A stretch of DNA of 64,000 bases from DATLSM01 sp963722965. Its GTDB lineage: Bacteria; Actinomycetota; Thermoleophilia; Solirubrobacterales; 70-9. Below are positions 52,124 through 62,222 of the stretch, in pieces; within the stretch, counting starts at the first letter, position 1; each line of letters starts with the position of its first letter. The notes under the pieces are model-generated. The model worked only from the letters and a program-made list of their open reading frames with translations, had not been told where the DNA came from and did not search any database. The stretch lies in contig CAVROX010000014.1 in assembly GCA_963722965.1 (NCBI GenBank), forward strand, positions 1 to 64,000. The letters run 5' to 3'. The translations under genes and the position numbers were made by a program.

Positions 52124-54693
52124 GTGGACGCGGCGCGGTTGCAGGACCTCAGGGACACCACTCGCTATGACCCCTCGCAGGTCGAGCCGCGGGTGTTTGG
52201 CGAATGGCTCGAGGGTGGCTACTTTCACCCAGCCGCTGAGGGTACGCCGGAGGAGAACTACTCGATCGCGATCCCGCCGCCGAACGTCACCGGCGCGCTG
52301 CACATGGGCCACGCGCTCAACGGCTCGATCCAGGACGCCCTGATCCGGATGCACCGGATGCGCGGCCGCAACACGAACTGGATCCTCGGCACCGACCACG
52401 CCGGCATCGCGACCCAGGCGCAGGTCGAGAAGGAGCTCAGAGCCGAAGGGACCAACCGCCAGGAGCTGGGCCGCGAGGCGTTCGTCGAGCGCGTCTGGGC
52501 GTGGCGGGAGGAGTACGGCGGCGCGATCATCGAGCAGCTCAAGCGGCTCGGCGCCTCCTGCGACTACGAGCGACGAGCGCTTCACGCTCGACGAGGGCTA
52601 CGTGCGCGCTGTGTCACCAGGTCTTCGTGGCAGCTGTACGAAAGGGCTACATCTACCGCGACCACTACATCGTCAACTGGGACCCGGGCTCCCGCTCGGC
52701 GATCTCCGACCTCGAGGTCGAGGACCGCGAGGTCGACCGACACGCTGTACTACATCGACTACCCGCGTCGAGGGTTCGGAGCGGGTGATGACCGTCGCCA
52801 CCGTGCGCCCGGAGACGATGCTCGCCGACACCGCGGTCGCGGTCAATCCCGACGACGAGCGCTACCGCGAGCTGGTCGGCGAGACGGCGATCCTGCCGCT
52901 GGTCGGCCGCCGCCTGCCGATCATCGCCGACGACTACGTCAAGCCCGAGTTCGGCACCGGCGCGCTGAAGATCACGCCCGGCCACGACCCCAACGACTTC
53001 GAGATCGGCCGCCGCCACGGGCTGGAGCGAGATCATCGTGATCGGCGAGGACGGCCGGATGACCGAGGCGCGCCGGGCGCTTCGTCGGGCTGACCGTCGA
53101 GGAGGCCCAGAGCGGCGGTCGTCGCCGCGCTGCGCGAGGAGGGGCTGCTGCGCGCAGAGGAGCCCTACCTCCACGCGGTCCCCTTCTCGCACCGCTCCGG
53201 ACGAGCGGATCGAGCCGCTGATCTCGCTGCAGTGGTTCATGCGCATGGACGAGCTCGCGCGCGCCGGCGATCGAGGCGGTTGACGCGGCGGGGTGCGCGA
53301 TCCGTCCCGGCCCAGCTGGAAGCGGGTCTACCTCGACTGGATGGAGAACATCCGGCCCTGGTGCATCTCCCGCCAGCTGTGGTGGGGCCACCGGCTGCCC
53401 GTCTGGTACTGCGACGCCTGCGAGGAGACCTACGTCGGCGAGCAGGCGCCCGAGCGCTGCGGCGCTGCGAGCGGCGAGCTGCGCCAGGAGGCGGACGTGC
53501 TCGACACCTGGTTCAGCTCGGCGCTGTGGCCGTTCGCGACGCTCGGCTGGCCCGACGAGACGCCCGAGCTGCGCGCCTTCTACCCGACCGACGTGCTCGT
53601 CACCGCGCGCGAGATCATCTTCCTGTGGGTCGCGCGGATGATCATGATGGGGCTCGAGTTCACCGGCGAGGTCCCGTTCTCGCGACGTCTACGTCCACTC
53701 GGTCATCCAGGCCCCCGACGGGCGGCGGATGTCGAAGACCCTCGGCACCGGCATCGACCCGCTCGAGGAGATCGAGGTCCACGGCGCCGACGCGATGCGC
53801 TTCGGCCTGCTGGCGATGTCCTCGACCCAGGACGTGCGCTACTCAGACGAGAAGATGCAACAGGGCCGCGATCTCGCCAACAAGCTCTGGAACGCGAGCC
53901 GCTTGATCCTCCTCAACGCCGCCGCGGTGAAGGCTGAGCCGCGTCCGCTCCGCGTCGAGGACCGCTGGATCCTTTCGCGGCTGGAGCAGACGATCGCCTC
54001 GGTCAGTGGGCTGCTGGAGTCATACGACTTCGCCCACGCCGCCCAGGCCGGCTACTCATTCTTCTGGTCGGAGTTCTGCGACTGGTACCTGGAGATAGTC
54101 AAGCCGCGCCTTTACGGCGCCGAGGCCGAGGTCTCGGCGACGCTGCTGTGGGCGCTGGAGCGAGTCCTGGCGCTACTGCACCCGATCATGCCCTTCGTCA
54201 CCGAGGAGATCTGGTCCCACCATCCCTCCCGGCGAGGCCACCTCGCGGTGCACCCCTTCCCGCTCTGCGAGCGCTCGCTGCTTGATCCCGACGCGGAGGC
54301 TGACGTGGAGAGCGCGATTGAGCTGACCAGGCGGCTGCGCGCCTGGCGTGAGTTGGCAGAGGTGCCGGTGGGCTCCGTCTTGGCCGCCCGCGTCGATGGG
54401 GTAGAACCCCAGGAGTTCGTCGCCCGTCTGGCCCGCTTTGAGTTCGCAGGGATCGGCGGGGAGGTGGTCGCTTCGGTCGGCCCGGTCCGGGTGCTCTCCT
54501 CCGCTGCGCTTGACGCGGAGGCCGTCGCCGGGCGCCTGGAGAGACGCCGGGATGAATTGCGGGCGGAGCTCGAGCGCGCCGAGCGCAAGCTCGCCAACGA
54601 GGGCTTCCTCGCCAAAGCCCCCCCGAGCTCGTCGAGGAGGAGCGCGGCAAGCTCGAGCACTACCGGGCTGAGCTTGAGGAGCTCTCCGAATAG
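52124..54693 (+). CDS. valS: Valyl-tRNA synthetase (many frame disruptions)
   Basis: Charges tRNA-Val. GTG start 9 bases after clpX. PPPNVTGALHMGHAL (HIGH motif) near residue 45-60, the editing domain in pieces, then GRRMSKTLGTG (KMSKS motif) and the anticodon-binding and C-terminal coiled-coil regions. The protein is conserved from end to end but the frame changes near 52573, 52612, 52737, 52765, 53029, 53075, 53112, 53200, 53270-53290, 53682 and 54620 (a C7 run). The corrected frame ends in a TAG at 54691-54693. The alternation of losses and gains with intact protein between them points to sequence error, not gene death. Confidence 0.88.
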
Positions 54694-55946
54694 ACGCCGA
54701 GGCCTACCTTGATTCGCTGGAGCCGATCGGTTGGCGGCTCGGCCTCGAGCGGATGCACCGTTTGAGCACGGCCCTGGGGATGCCCCAGCACCGCTTCGCC
54801 TCGATCCACGTGGTCGGCACCAACGGGAAGTCTTCAGTGACGCGGATGATCGCCGCCCTGCTGGAGGCGCACGGGATCAGCAGCGGTGCATGTGTCTCGC
54901 CGCATACGGCCCGCTGGGCCGAACGGGTGCTGATCCACGGCGAGGAGATCGACCCCGGTGATTTTGACGCCGTGGTCGAGCGCGTCGCGCAGGCGGCCGA
55001 GGTCGTCAATCGCACCCTTGAGCCGGGCGAGGCAGTGACCCAGTTTGAGGCCGCCACCGCCGCCGCTTTCCTCGCCCTCGCGGCGGCGCGGGTTCAGGTG
55101 GGAGTGATCGAGGCGGGGCTCGGCGGAAGGCTCGACGCGACCAACACGATCCCCTCGCGGGTCACTGTGTTGACCTCGGTCGGCCTCGACCACACCGAGT
55201 GGCTGGGCGAGACGGAGGCCGAGATCGCCGCCGAGAAGCTGGCGGTGACGCGCGACCACTCGATCCTGGTCATCGGCAGGGTCAGCCCGGAAATCGCGGC
55301 GCTGGCCGAACGGGTCGCAGCCAGGCGGGGTGCGCGCCTTATCCGCGCGGCCGAGGATCCAGGTTCTGAGCTTCAGCTGCGGGCCCCCGGTCCGTTCCAG
55401 CGGCGCAACTTCGCCCTGGCGCTCGCCGCCGCCGAGGCCTTCCTCGGCGAGCTCGACCCCGAGCGGGTCGGGGAGGTCGCCGCGACGCTGACGGTCCCGG
55501 GGCGCCTTGAGCGGATCGCCGAGAGCCCGCCGACGCTAATCGACGCTGCCCACAACCCAGACGGTGCGGCCGCGCTCGCCGAGGCGCTGCCCGGGCTCAC
55601 AACCGGCCCCGTGATCACCTGCCTGGCGATCCTCCAAGATAAGGATGCGGCGTCGATGGTGCGGGCGCTGGCCCCTGCCCTTGACCGCGTCGTCTGCACC
55701 GAGCTGCCGACGGGGGCCCTCGCCGCGCAGGGGCGGCCCGGGGCCGCCTCCCACCCGGCCGGCGAGCTGGCCGCGCTTTGCGCGCAGGCCGGCCTCGCGG
55801 CCGAGGCCCGCCCGAACTTTCCCGAGGCCCTTCGCCGGGCGCGTGAGCTCGCGACCGAGGCCGCCGGCGCGACGCTCCTCATCACCGGGTCCAATTACCT
55901 GCTCGGGCCGGCTCGCAGCGACCTCGGCGATCCGCCGGGGTCCTGA
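54690..55946 (+). CDS. folC: Folylpolyglutamate synthase / dihydrofolate synthase
   Basis: Mur-ligase-like ATP enzyme adding glutamate to folates. P-loop GTNGKSSVTRM, GGRLDATNTIPS, SVGLDHTEWLGETEAEIAAE and the C-terminal domain with DAAHNPDGAAALAEALPG. The conserved opening DAEAYLDSLEPIGWRLGLERM precedes the first ATG (54753), so that ATG would cut about 21 residues. In frame the codon before DAEAY is ATA (54690), overlapping the valS stop; a CTG lies at 54717. Start therefore unusual or the base is misread. Confidence 0.9.
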   Translation: MDAEAYLDSLEPIGWRLGLERMHRLSTALGMPQHRFASIHVVGTNGKSSVTRMIAALLEAHGISSGACVSPHTARWAERVLIHGEEIDPGDFDAVVERVAQAAEVVNRTLEPGEAVTQFEAATAAAFLALAAARVQVGVIEAGLGGRLDATNTIPSRVTVLTSVGLDHTEWLGETEAEIAAEKLAVTRDHSILVIGRVSPEIAALAERVAARRGARLIRAAEDPGSELQLRAPGPFQRRNFALALAAAEAFLGELDPERVGEVAATLTVPGRLERIAESPPTLIDAAHNPDGAAALAEALPGLTTGPVITCLAILQDKDAASMVRALAPALDRVVCTELPTGALAAQGRPGAASHPAGELAALCAQAGLAAEARPNFPEALRRARELATEAAGATLLITGSNYLLGPARSDLGDPPGS

Positions 55947-55985
55947 GCGGCCGTGGGTCCGGCGGCACTGTGCGAGGATTGGCCG

Positions 55986-56105
55986 ATGGATCGCAGTGCC
56001 GGTTCCGAACTGCTCTCGATGATGGCTCTGGTTGCCGCCGTGGTCGCCGTGGTGATCCTCCTCTTCTTCGGGCTCGGCTACCTTTTCGGCAGGCTTTTCC
56101 TATGA
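55986..56105 (+). CDS. Small single-helix membrane protein
   Basis: 39 codons from the ATG at 55986 to a TGA at 56103. After DRSAGSELLS a hydrophobic helix of about 23 residues (LVAAVVAVVILLFFGLGYLF) and a short basic end. Between folC and the zinc-ribbon gene on the same strand. No family recognised; the hydrophobic profile and gene spacing support a real small gene. Confidence 0.45.
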   Translation: MDRSAGSELLSMMALVAAVVAVVILLFFGLGYLFGRLFL

Positions 56106-56180
56106 ACGGGCGCTGCACAGGGTTCGTCGGCGCTGCGGCGAAGTAAACTGCCGCCCTTCCTCCGCGGCGCCCAACCAGCC

Positions 56181-56858
56181 ATGTCACTAGCGATCTTCGG
56201 CATCAGCAGCAGCGGCCTCAACTTGGCCGTTTCCCTGCTCGTGCTGATCTTCGTCGTCATCTGGCTGGCCCTGATCGTCTACACCTACCTCGATGCCAGG
56301 CGCCGCCTCTCTGACCCCTTCCTTATCGCCTGCGCGACGATCGCCTCCTTCTTCCCCTACGTCGGCACAGCCGTGTATGCGATCGTCCGCCCACCGGAGT
56401 TTCTGGAGGACGCCCGCGAGCGTGAGCTCGAGATCAAAGCGGCAGAGATGCGGGTCCGCCAGCTGACGGAGTCCTCCTGCCCCAAATGCGGGCATCCGGT
56501 CGAGAGGAACTTCCTCCGCTGTCCCGACTGCCGCCACCGCCTCAAGGACCCCTGCCCGAAATGCGGCCGGCCGGTCGCTCCCAGCTGGAAGGTCTGTCCA
56601 TACTGCGAGACGGCCCTGCAAGCACGCGAGGCGCGGCCGCGGCGCCGCGAGGAACGCAAGGCGCCGCCGCGCGAGGAGCGGCCCGCGCCGGGCGAGGAGC
56701 GAACAGCGCCTAAACGCCAGCCGCTCGCTAGCAAGAAAGATTCCGCCCCCGTTAAGAAAGAGCCGGCCACCCGGGCCGCCTCCAAAGAGGCGCCGAGCCC
56801 CACCCGACAGCAAAGGAGCCCCAGCCGTGAGCCGGACCCTGGTCCTCGTCAAGCCTGA
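56181..56858 (+). CDS. Membrane protein with double zinc ribbon
   Basis: 225 residues. N-terminal membrane helix (about 12-34) and a second hydrophobic segment (about 48-68), then two zinc ribbons (CPKCGHPVERNFLRCPDCRH and CPKCGRPVAPSWKVCPYCET) and a 75-residue basic, Pro/Arg/Glu-rich disordered tail. Zinc ribbons facing the cytoplasm suggest a scaffold or nucleic-acid/protein binding role. The last 32 bases overlap the ndk start. Function unknown. Confidence 0.75.
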   Translation: MSLAIFGISSSGLNLAVSLLVLIFVVIWLALIVYTYLDARRRLSDPFLIACATIASFFPYVGTAVYAIVRPPEFLEDARERELEIKAAEMRVRQLTESSCPKCGHPVERNFLRCPDCRHRLKDPCPKCGRPVAPSWKVCPYCETALQAREARPRRREERKAPPREERPAPGEERTAPKRQPLASKKDSAPVKKEPATRAASKEAPSPTRQQRSPSREPDPGPRQA

Positions 56859-57234
56859 CGCCTTCGAGCGCGCACTGACCGGAGAGGTGATCGCTCGCTT
56901 CGAGCGCAAGGGTCTTCGCATCGCCGCGCTGAAGACGATGCGCGCGGACGAGCCGATCGCCAACAAGCACTACGCCGAGCACCTTGAAAAGCCCTTCTTC
57001 GGCGAGTTGGTTTCCTTCATCACCGGCGGGGTGCTGGTCGCGATGGTCCTCGAGGGCCACGACGCGGTAGCCGCCGCACGTCAGTTGATCGGAGCAACCA
57101 ATCCCCTCGCGGCGGCGCCCGGCTCAATCCGCGGCGATTTCGCCCTCGAGGTCACCTTCAACATGGTTCACGGTTCTGACTCCGAGGAGTCAGCCGAGCG
57201 CGAGATCGAGATCTGGTTTCCCGAGTTGGCCTAG
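56827..57234 (+). CDS. ndk: Nucleoside diphosphate kinase
   Basis: Balances NTP pools by phosphate transfer through a histidine. 135 residues; LVLVKPDAFERALTGEVI at the start and the active-site His in NMVHGSDSEESAEREI. All expected conserved residues seen. GTG start inside the end of the zinc-ribbon gene. Confidence 0.97.
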   Translation: MSRTLVLVKPDAFERALTGEVIARFERKGLRIAALKTMRADEPIANKHYAEHLEKPFFGELVSFITGGVLVAMVLEGHDAVAAARQLIGATNPLAAAPGSIRGDFALEVTFNMVHGSDSEESAEREIEIWFPELA

Positions 57235-57256
57235 CGAGCGGGGCGAGCGGACCCGG

Positions 57257-57805
57257 GTGAGCGTGATCCTCGCATCCGGCTCCCCCCAGCGCGGGGAGCT
57301 TTTGCAGAAGTTGGGGATCGAGTTCGAGACGGTCGTGCCGGGCGTCGGGGAGCTTACGGGCGGGGTTCCGGAGGTTGAGGTGCTCGCCAACGCCCGGATG
57401 AAGGCCGGCGCCGTCGAGCGCGGCGGGCTCGTGATCGCGTGTGACACCGATGTCGTTATCGACGGGCGGGCCCTCGGCAAGCCCGTTGACAGCGCCCAGG
57501 CTCGCGAGTACCTGGAGTTGCTCTCGGGCCGGGTACACGAGGTACTGAGTGCCTTGGTGGTGCTCTCTGCGGCGGGGGAAAGGAGTGGCTTGGAGCGGAC
57601 CACGGTCGCCTTCAGGGAGCTGGAGGAGGCCGAGATAGAGCGCTACGTTCGGTTCGGCGAGTGGCGGGGACGGTCCGGTGGGTATGCGATCCAGACGCTC
57701 GGCTCGACCTTGGTCGAGCGGATCGAGGGGAGCGTCTCCAACGTGGTTGGCCTCCCCGTCGGGCTGCTGGTCGAGCTGGCGCCGCAGTTATTCGACCGCG
57801 GTTGA
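57257..57805 (+). CDS. maf: Maf-like nucleotide pyrophosphatase
   Basis: House-cleaning NTP pyrophosphatase acting on non-canonical or pyrimidine nucleotides. 182 residues. LASGSPQRGELLQKLGIEFE carries the substrate loop with Gln where many members have Arg; VIACDTDVVIDGRALGKP has the catalytic Asp, and GGYAIQTLGSTLVERIEGS the C-terminal motif. GTG start, 22 bases after ndk; precedes mreB as in many rod-shaped bacteria. Confidence 0.93.
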   Translation: MSVILASGSPQRGELLQKLGIEFETVVPGVGELTGGVPEVEVLANARMKAGAVERGGLVIACDTDVVIDGRALGKPVDSAQAREYLELLSGRVHEVLSALVVLSAAGERSGLERTTVAFRELEEAEIERYVRFGEWRGRSGGYAIQTLGSTLVERIEGSVSNVVGLPVGLLVELAPQLFDRG

Positions 57806-57867
57806 GCGCCAAGGGAGGCCGGTTTCGCCCGTCTGGGATGATGCGCCCGCAAGCACGCAATTTCCGC

Positions 57868-58917
57868 ATGGGTTTATTTAGCAATCTGACCGGACTTGGT
57901 GGCCGCGACATGGCGGTCGATCTCGGCACGGCCAACACGCTCGTCTACGTACGGGGGCGGGGGATCGTGCTCTCAGAGCCTTCGGTGGTGGCGATCGACT
58001 CGCGCAACGGGCAGGTCCATGCGGTCGGCGTCGAGGCAAAGCGAATGCTGGGGCGGACTCCGGGGACGATCACCGCGATCCGCCCGCTCAAGGACGGCGT
58101 CATCGCCGATTTCGACGTCACCGAGCAGATGCTGCGCCACTTCATCAAGAAGGTCCACTCCAATCGCTTCGCCCATCCGCGCGTTGTCGTCTGCGTTCCC
58201 TCGGGGGTGACGGGAGTCGAGAAGCGCGCGGTCGAGGAGGCCTGCCTCTCGGCCGGCGCCCGTCAGGCCTACCTGATTGAGGAGCCGATGGCGGCGGCGA
58301 TCGGCGCCGGGCTGCCGGTCGGTGAGCCGACCGGGTCGATGATCGTCGACATTGGCGGGGGGACCACCGAGGTCGCGGTGATCTCGCTCGGCGGGATCGT
58401 CGTCTCGCAGTCGATCCGGGTCGGCGGCGACGAGCTCGACGACGCGATCATCGGCCACTGCAAGCACGTCTACAAGCTGGCGGTCGGCACCCAGACCGCT
58501 GAGGAGGTCAAGCTCGAGGCCGGCTCTGCCTCGCCGCTTCCCGAGGAGGTGCGTGTCGAGATCCGCGGTCGGGACCTCGTCTCCGGTCTGCCGAAGACGA
58601 TCACCCTCGGCTCTGAAGAGATCCGCGAGGCACTCGATGAGACCGTCGGGCACATCGTCGACGCCGTCAAGGACACCCTCGACCGCACCCCCCCAGAGCT
58701 GGCCGGCGACATCATGGACCGCGGCATCACCCTGGCCGGCGGAGGGGCGCTGCTGCAAGGACTGGAGCAGCGCCTGCGCGACGAATGTCAGATGCCCTGT
58801 CAGCTGGCAGAGTCGCCGTTGACGTGCGTAGCTGTTGGCTCGGGGATATCGCTTGAGGAGTTTGAGGCGATCCACCGCGCCAGCAAGAAAAATTCCGGAG
58901 CGCGGCGCTTTGCTTAG
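57868..58917 (+). CDS. mreB: Rod shape-determining protein MreB
   Basis: Bacterial actin, 349 residues, polymerising along the inner membrane to orient the elongasome. Start MGLFSNLTGLGGRDMAVDLG gives the membrane-binding amphipathic end; phosphate loops VDLGTANTLVYV and DIGGGTTEVAVISL; adenosine motif GITLAGGGALL. The open frame extends upstream into maf's other frame, so the ATG at 57868 is preferred. Confidence 0.97.
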   Translation: MGLFSNLTGLGGRDMAVDLGTANTLVYVRGRGIVLSEPSVVAIDSRNGQVHAVGVEAKRMLGRTPGTITAIRPLKDGVIADFDVTEQMLRHFIKKVHSNRFAHPRVVVCVPSGVTGVEKRAVEEACLSAGARQAYLIEEPMAAAIGAGLPVGEPTGSMIVDIGGGTTEVAVISLGGIVVSQSIRVGGDELDDAIIGHCKHVYKLAVGTQTAEEVKLEAGSASPLPEEVRVEIRGRDLVSGLPKTITLGSEEIREALDETVGHIVDAVKDTLDRTPPELAGDIMDRGITLAGGGALLQGLEQRLRDECQMPCQLAESPLTCVAVGSGISLEEFEAIHRASKKNSGARRFA

Positions 58918-58955
58918 CCGCTGCTCATGTAAAGCCCCAAACTTAGGCCCTCAAC

Positions 58956-59801
58956 GTGTACCGAAAGCAAGTACGCCGCCGTAGGGCGGTACTAGCTCTA
59001 TTGATCATCGGCTCCTTCGCGCTGCTGACGGTCACCTACGGACAGGGGTCCGACGCGGTGCAGCGCGCGGTCAGCTCGATCTTCAGCCCGCTGCAGGAAG
59101 TCGCCAGCCGTGGGCTGAAGCCTGCCCGCGACCTGGTTAACTGGTTCGACGCGACCTTCGACGCCCGCGGCCTCAACAGCAGGCTGGAGGCCGAGCTCAA
59201 GAAGGCCCGAACTCAGGCCGTCGCGGGTCAGGCAGCGCAGGCCCAGAACGCCCAGTTGCGCAAGCTGCTCGGGCTCGACCACAGCGTCATCCCTGCCGAC
59301 GACAAGCCGGTCACCGGCGAGGTGATCGCCCGCTCGCCGACCGTCTGGTACTCGACCGTGACGATCGACATCGGAAGTGGCGAGGGGGTGGCAGTCAACG
59401 ACCCGGTGATCGACGGGGACGGGCTGGTCGGGCGGGTGGCCGCAGTGACCGGCGGATCGGCCCAGGTCACCCTGATCTCCGACCATTCCAGCGCCGTTTC
59501 GGCCAAAGTCGTGCCGCAGGGGGTGCAGGGCATCGCCAGGGCCGAGGTTGGCGATCCGGGCGAACTGACCCTTGACTTCATCGACTCAAACCGGCTCGTC
59601 CACCGGGGAGAGACAGTCGTTACGGCGGGCTGGCGCGCACAGGGGCTAGCTTCGCTGTTTCCGCCCGACCTGCCAATCGGGGAAGTCACCCAGACCTCGA
59701 TCGTCGAACAGGAGGCCAATCAGCAGGTGCACGTGCGCCCCTATGCCGACCTCCGCGATCTCGAAACGGTTCAGGCGCTGACCGGTGGGTGGCGCGGGTG
59801 A
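58956..59801 (+). CDS. mreC: Rod shape-determining protein MreC
   Basis: 281 residues. One N-terminal helix (about 11-30) after a basic start, a coiled-coil at about 70-100 (LNSRLEAELKKARTQAVAGQ) and the beta-barrel domain (GEVIARSPTVWYSTVTIDIG, then DPVIDGDGLVGRVAAV). It bridges MreB/MreD to PBP2 outside the membrane. GTG at 58956; last bases overlap mreD. Confidence 0.93.
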   Translation: MYRKQVRRRRAVLALLIIGSFALLTVTYGQGSDAVQRAVSSIFSPLQEVASRGLKPARDLVNWFDATFDARGLNSRLEAELKKARTQAVAGQAAQAQNAQLRKLLGLDHSVIPADDKPVTGEVIARSPTVWYSTVTIDIGSGEGVAVNDPVIDGDGLVGRVAAVTGGSAQVTLISDHSSAVSAKVVPQGVQGIARAEVGDPGELTLDFIDSNRLVHRGETVVTAGWRAQGLASLFPPDLPIGEVTQTSIVEQEANQQVHVRPYADLRDLETVQALTGGWRG

Positions 59802-60346
59802 TCGTCACCCCGAAAATCCTCGCCCGGATCGTCGCGATCGCGATCGCGGCGGTGCTGCTGCAGCTCTCCTTCTTCTCGCGGGTCGCCCTCTTTCACACCA
59901 GCCCCGATATCTTGCCGGCGCTGGTCGTCTCCTTTGGCCTGCTCGGGGGGACGATGAACGGGGTGGTCACCGGCTTCTCGATCGGTTTGCTTCTTGATTG
60001 CCTCCTGGTCGAGCCACTGGGGGCCAGCTCCCTGGTGCTGCTCGGAGTCGGCTACCTCGCCGGCCTGTTCCGCGAGCGCTTTGAGATCCACAGCCCGCTG
60101 GTGGTGCCGCTGCTGTGCATGGGCCTCACCCTGGTCGCCGAGCTTGGTTTCGGGGCACTTCAGCTCCTGCTTGGGTTCGACGCTACCGTCTCTGTCTTGG
60201 TGGTGCGGGAAGTGCTGATCCAAAGCATCTTCGCCTTCTTTCTCGGCTGGCCGATCTACCTCGGCGTGCGGCGCGCGCTACGCCCGGCGCTGGTCGAGGA
60301 CCCGACCGTCAGGCGGCGCAAACAGCCGACCGTGCTGGGAGCCTGA
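59789..60346 (+). CDS. mreD: Rod shape-determining protein MreD
   Basis: 185 residues, about five or six membrane helices with the family pattern PDILPALVVSFGLLGGTMNG followed by VVTGFSIGLLLDCL. Basic C-terminal tail (RRRKQPTV). GTG at 59789, or 59798, overlapping the mreC stop; 5 bases before mrdA. Confidence 0.9.
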   Translation: MARVIVTPKILARIVAIAIAAVLLQLSFFSRVALFHTSPDILPALVVSFGLLGGTMNGVVTGFSIGLLLDCLLVEPLGASSLVLLGVGYLAGLFRERFEIHSPLVVPLLCMGLTLVAELGFGALQLLLGFDATVSVLVVREVLIQSIFAFFLGWPIYLGVRRALRPALVEDPTVRRRKQPTVLGA

Positions 60347-60351
60347 GAAGC

Positions 60352-62222
60352 ATGTACTTGCGCTCCGATGATCGCCGCCCGCAGATGCGCAGCGGGCTGG
60401 CGCTGCGGATCGGCATCGTCGTCGGCCTCGCCGTGGCACTTTTTGCGGCTCTCTTCTTCCGCCTCTGGGACCTGCAGGTGCTCTCCGGCAAGAAATACCT
60501 GGAAGAGGCCAACAACAACCGCACGCGCGAGTTCCGGGTCGAAGCTCCGCGCGGCAAAATCCTCGACAGCCGCGGCAAGGTACTGGTCGAAAACCGCACC
60601 AGCCTGGCGCTGCAGATCGATCCGCAGAAGCTGCCATCGGATCCGGCGCGACGCCGGGCGGAGATGGCGCGCCTGGGGGGGCTCACTCACATGTCGGCCC
60701 ACCAGGTGCGCAGCACGATGCGCGAACAGCTCAAGGTGACCGCCGGGGCGCCGATCACCCTGCGCCGCAACGTCGGCTATGACCTCGTCTACTACCTTCA
60801 GGAAAACCAGGACCGCTTCCCCGGGGTGCAGGTCCAGCGCGTCTTCGTCCGCACCTATCCGCACGGGACCCTCGCCGCGCACGTCCTGGGCACAGTCGGT
60901 GAGATCAGCGAAGAAGAGCTGAAAGAAGCGCGCTACCACGGTCTGCAGCCGGGCGATGAGATCGGCCAGGGTGGAGTCGAGGAGAGCTATGACCGCTACC
61001 TGCGCGGCAGGCCGGGTATCACCCGGATCCAGGTCAACGCGCTGGGGGAGCCTACCCCAGGCGGCCAGCTCCTCTCAAGGCCGCCGGTGCCCGGCGACAG
61101 CCTCAAACTCTCGCTCGAGTCCAACGTGCAGGAAGCGGGAGAAGCGGCGCTCGCCAGCGAGGGCCTGCCGGGCGCGTTCGTGACGATGAACGTCGACAAC
61201 GGCCAGATTCTCGCCCTCGGTTCCTTCCCGACCTTCGAACCGAGCACCTTCACCAAGCCGCTGACCCAAGCCCAGGTCAACAATCTCTACCGCAACCCGC
61301 TCTCACCGCTCACCAACCGCGCTACAGAAGGGCTTTATCCCACCGGCTCCACCTTCAAGCTGATCACCGCGATGGCGGCGCTCAACTCCGGCGTGATCAC
61401 CCCGGAAACGACGATCGTCGACAGCGGCGCGCTGACGGTGGGCACGGAGAGCTTTCACAACTCGGGCAACGCCGCCTACGGAGCGCTCACCCTGGTCCCG
61501 GCGATCAAGGTCTCCGACGACGTCTTCTTCTACACGCTCGGACTGAAAATGTGGAACACCGGGGCGCTGCAGCACTGGGGACATCTGCTGGGGATCGGCC
61601 GGCCGACCGGGATCGACCTCCCCGAGCACCAAGTCGGCTTGCTGCCCAGCAAACAGTGGCAAGAACGCGAATTCAAACACGGGAAAGTCGAAGGCCCCTG
61701 GTCGCCGGGGGACAACATCCAGCTCGCGACCGGCCAGGGGTACCTGCAGACAAACCCCTTGCAGATGGCGATCGCCTACGCGACGGTGGCCAGCGGTGGC
61801 ACCGTCCCGACGCCGCACGTCGGCATGCAGATCGAAGACGGCGCCGGCCGGGTGCTGAAGGAAATCAAACCGCCGCCGCGCCGCCACGTCTACGTCAACC
61901 CCACCTACCGGGCGGCGATCCTCGAAGGCATGCACGAGGCAGCACAGACCGCCGGCGGCACCTCCTACGCCGTCTTCGGCGGCTTCCCGGTCCCGGTGGC
62001 TGGCAAGACCGGGACCGCCGAACGGCCCCCTCACCCCGGTACCAGTCCTGGTACATCGTCATGTCCCCGTACCCGAATCCCCGTATCGTGACTGCGGTGA
62101 CCATCGAGGAAGGAGGCTTTGGCGCCGAATCGGCAGCGCCGGCCGCGCTCAAGATCCTCGAGGCCTATTACCGCAAGCACACGACCGGTCCCGCCGGCCC
62201 CAACGGGGGGAGCCCGGGCTGA
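60352..62222 (+). CDS. mrdA: Penicillin-binding protein 2 (class B transpeptidase), one-base shift near 62037
   Basis: Elongation-specific transpeptidase, about 623 residues. Membrane helix at about 20-38, pedestal domain (RGKILDSRGKVLVENRTSLA), and transpeptidase domain with active-site Ser in YPTGSTFKLITA and KTG in VAGKTGTAE. Just after the KTG motif the frame slips at about 62037-62041; the natural end (QSWYIVMSPYPNPRIVTAV to a TGA at 62220) is in the next frame. Probably a missing base. The stop shares an A with the rodA ATG. Confidence 0.92.

Noticed and set aside
52124..53700. Programmed frameshifting in valS
   Set aside because: About ten shifts in both directions with no slippery sites or stimulatory structures; sequence error is far simpler.
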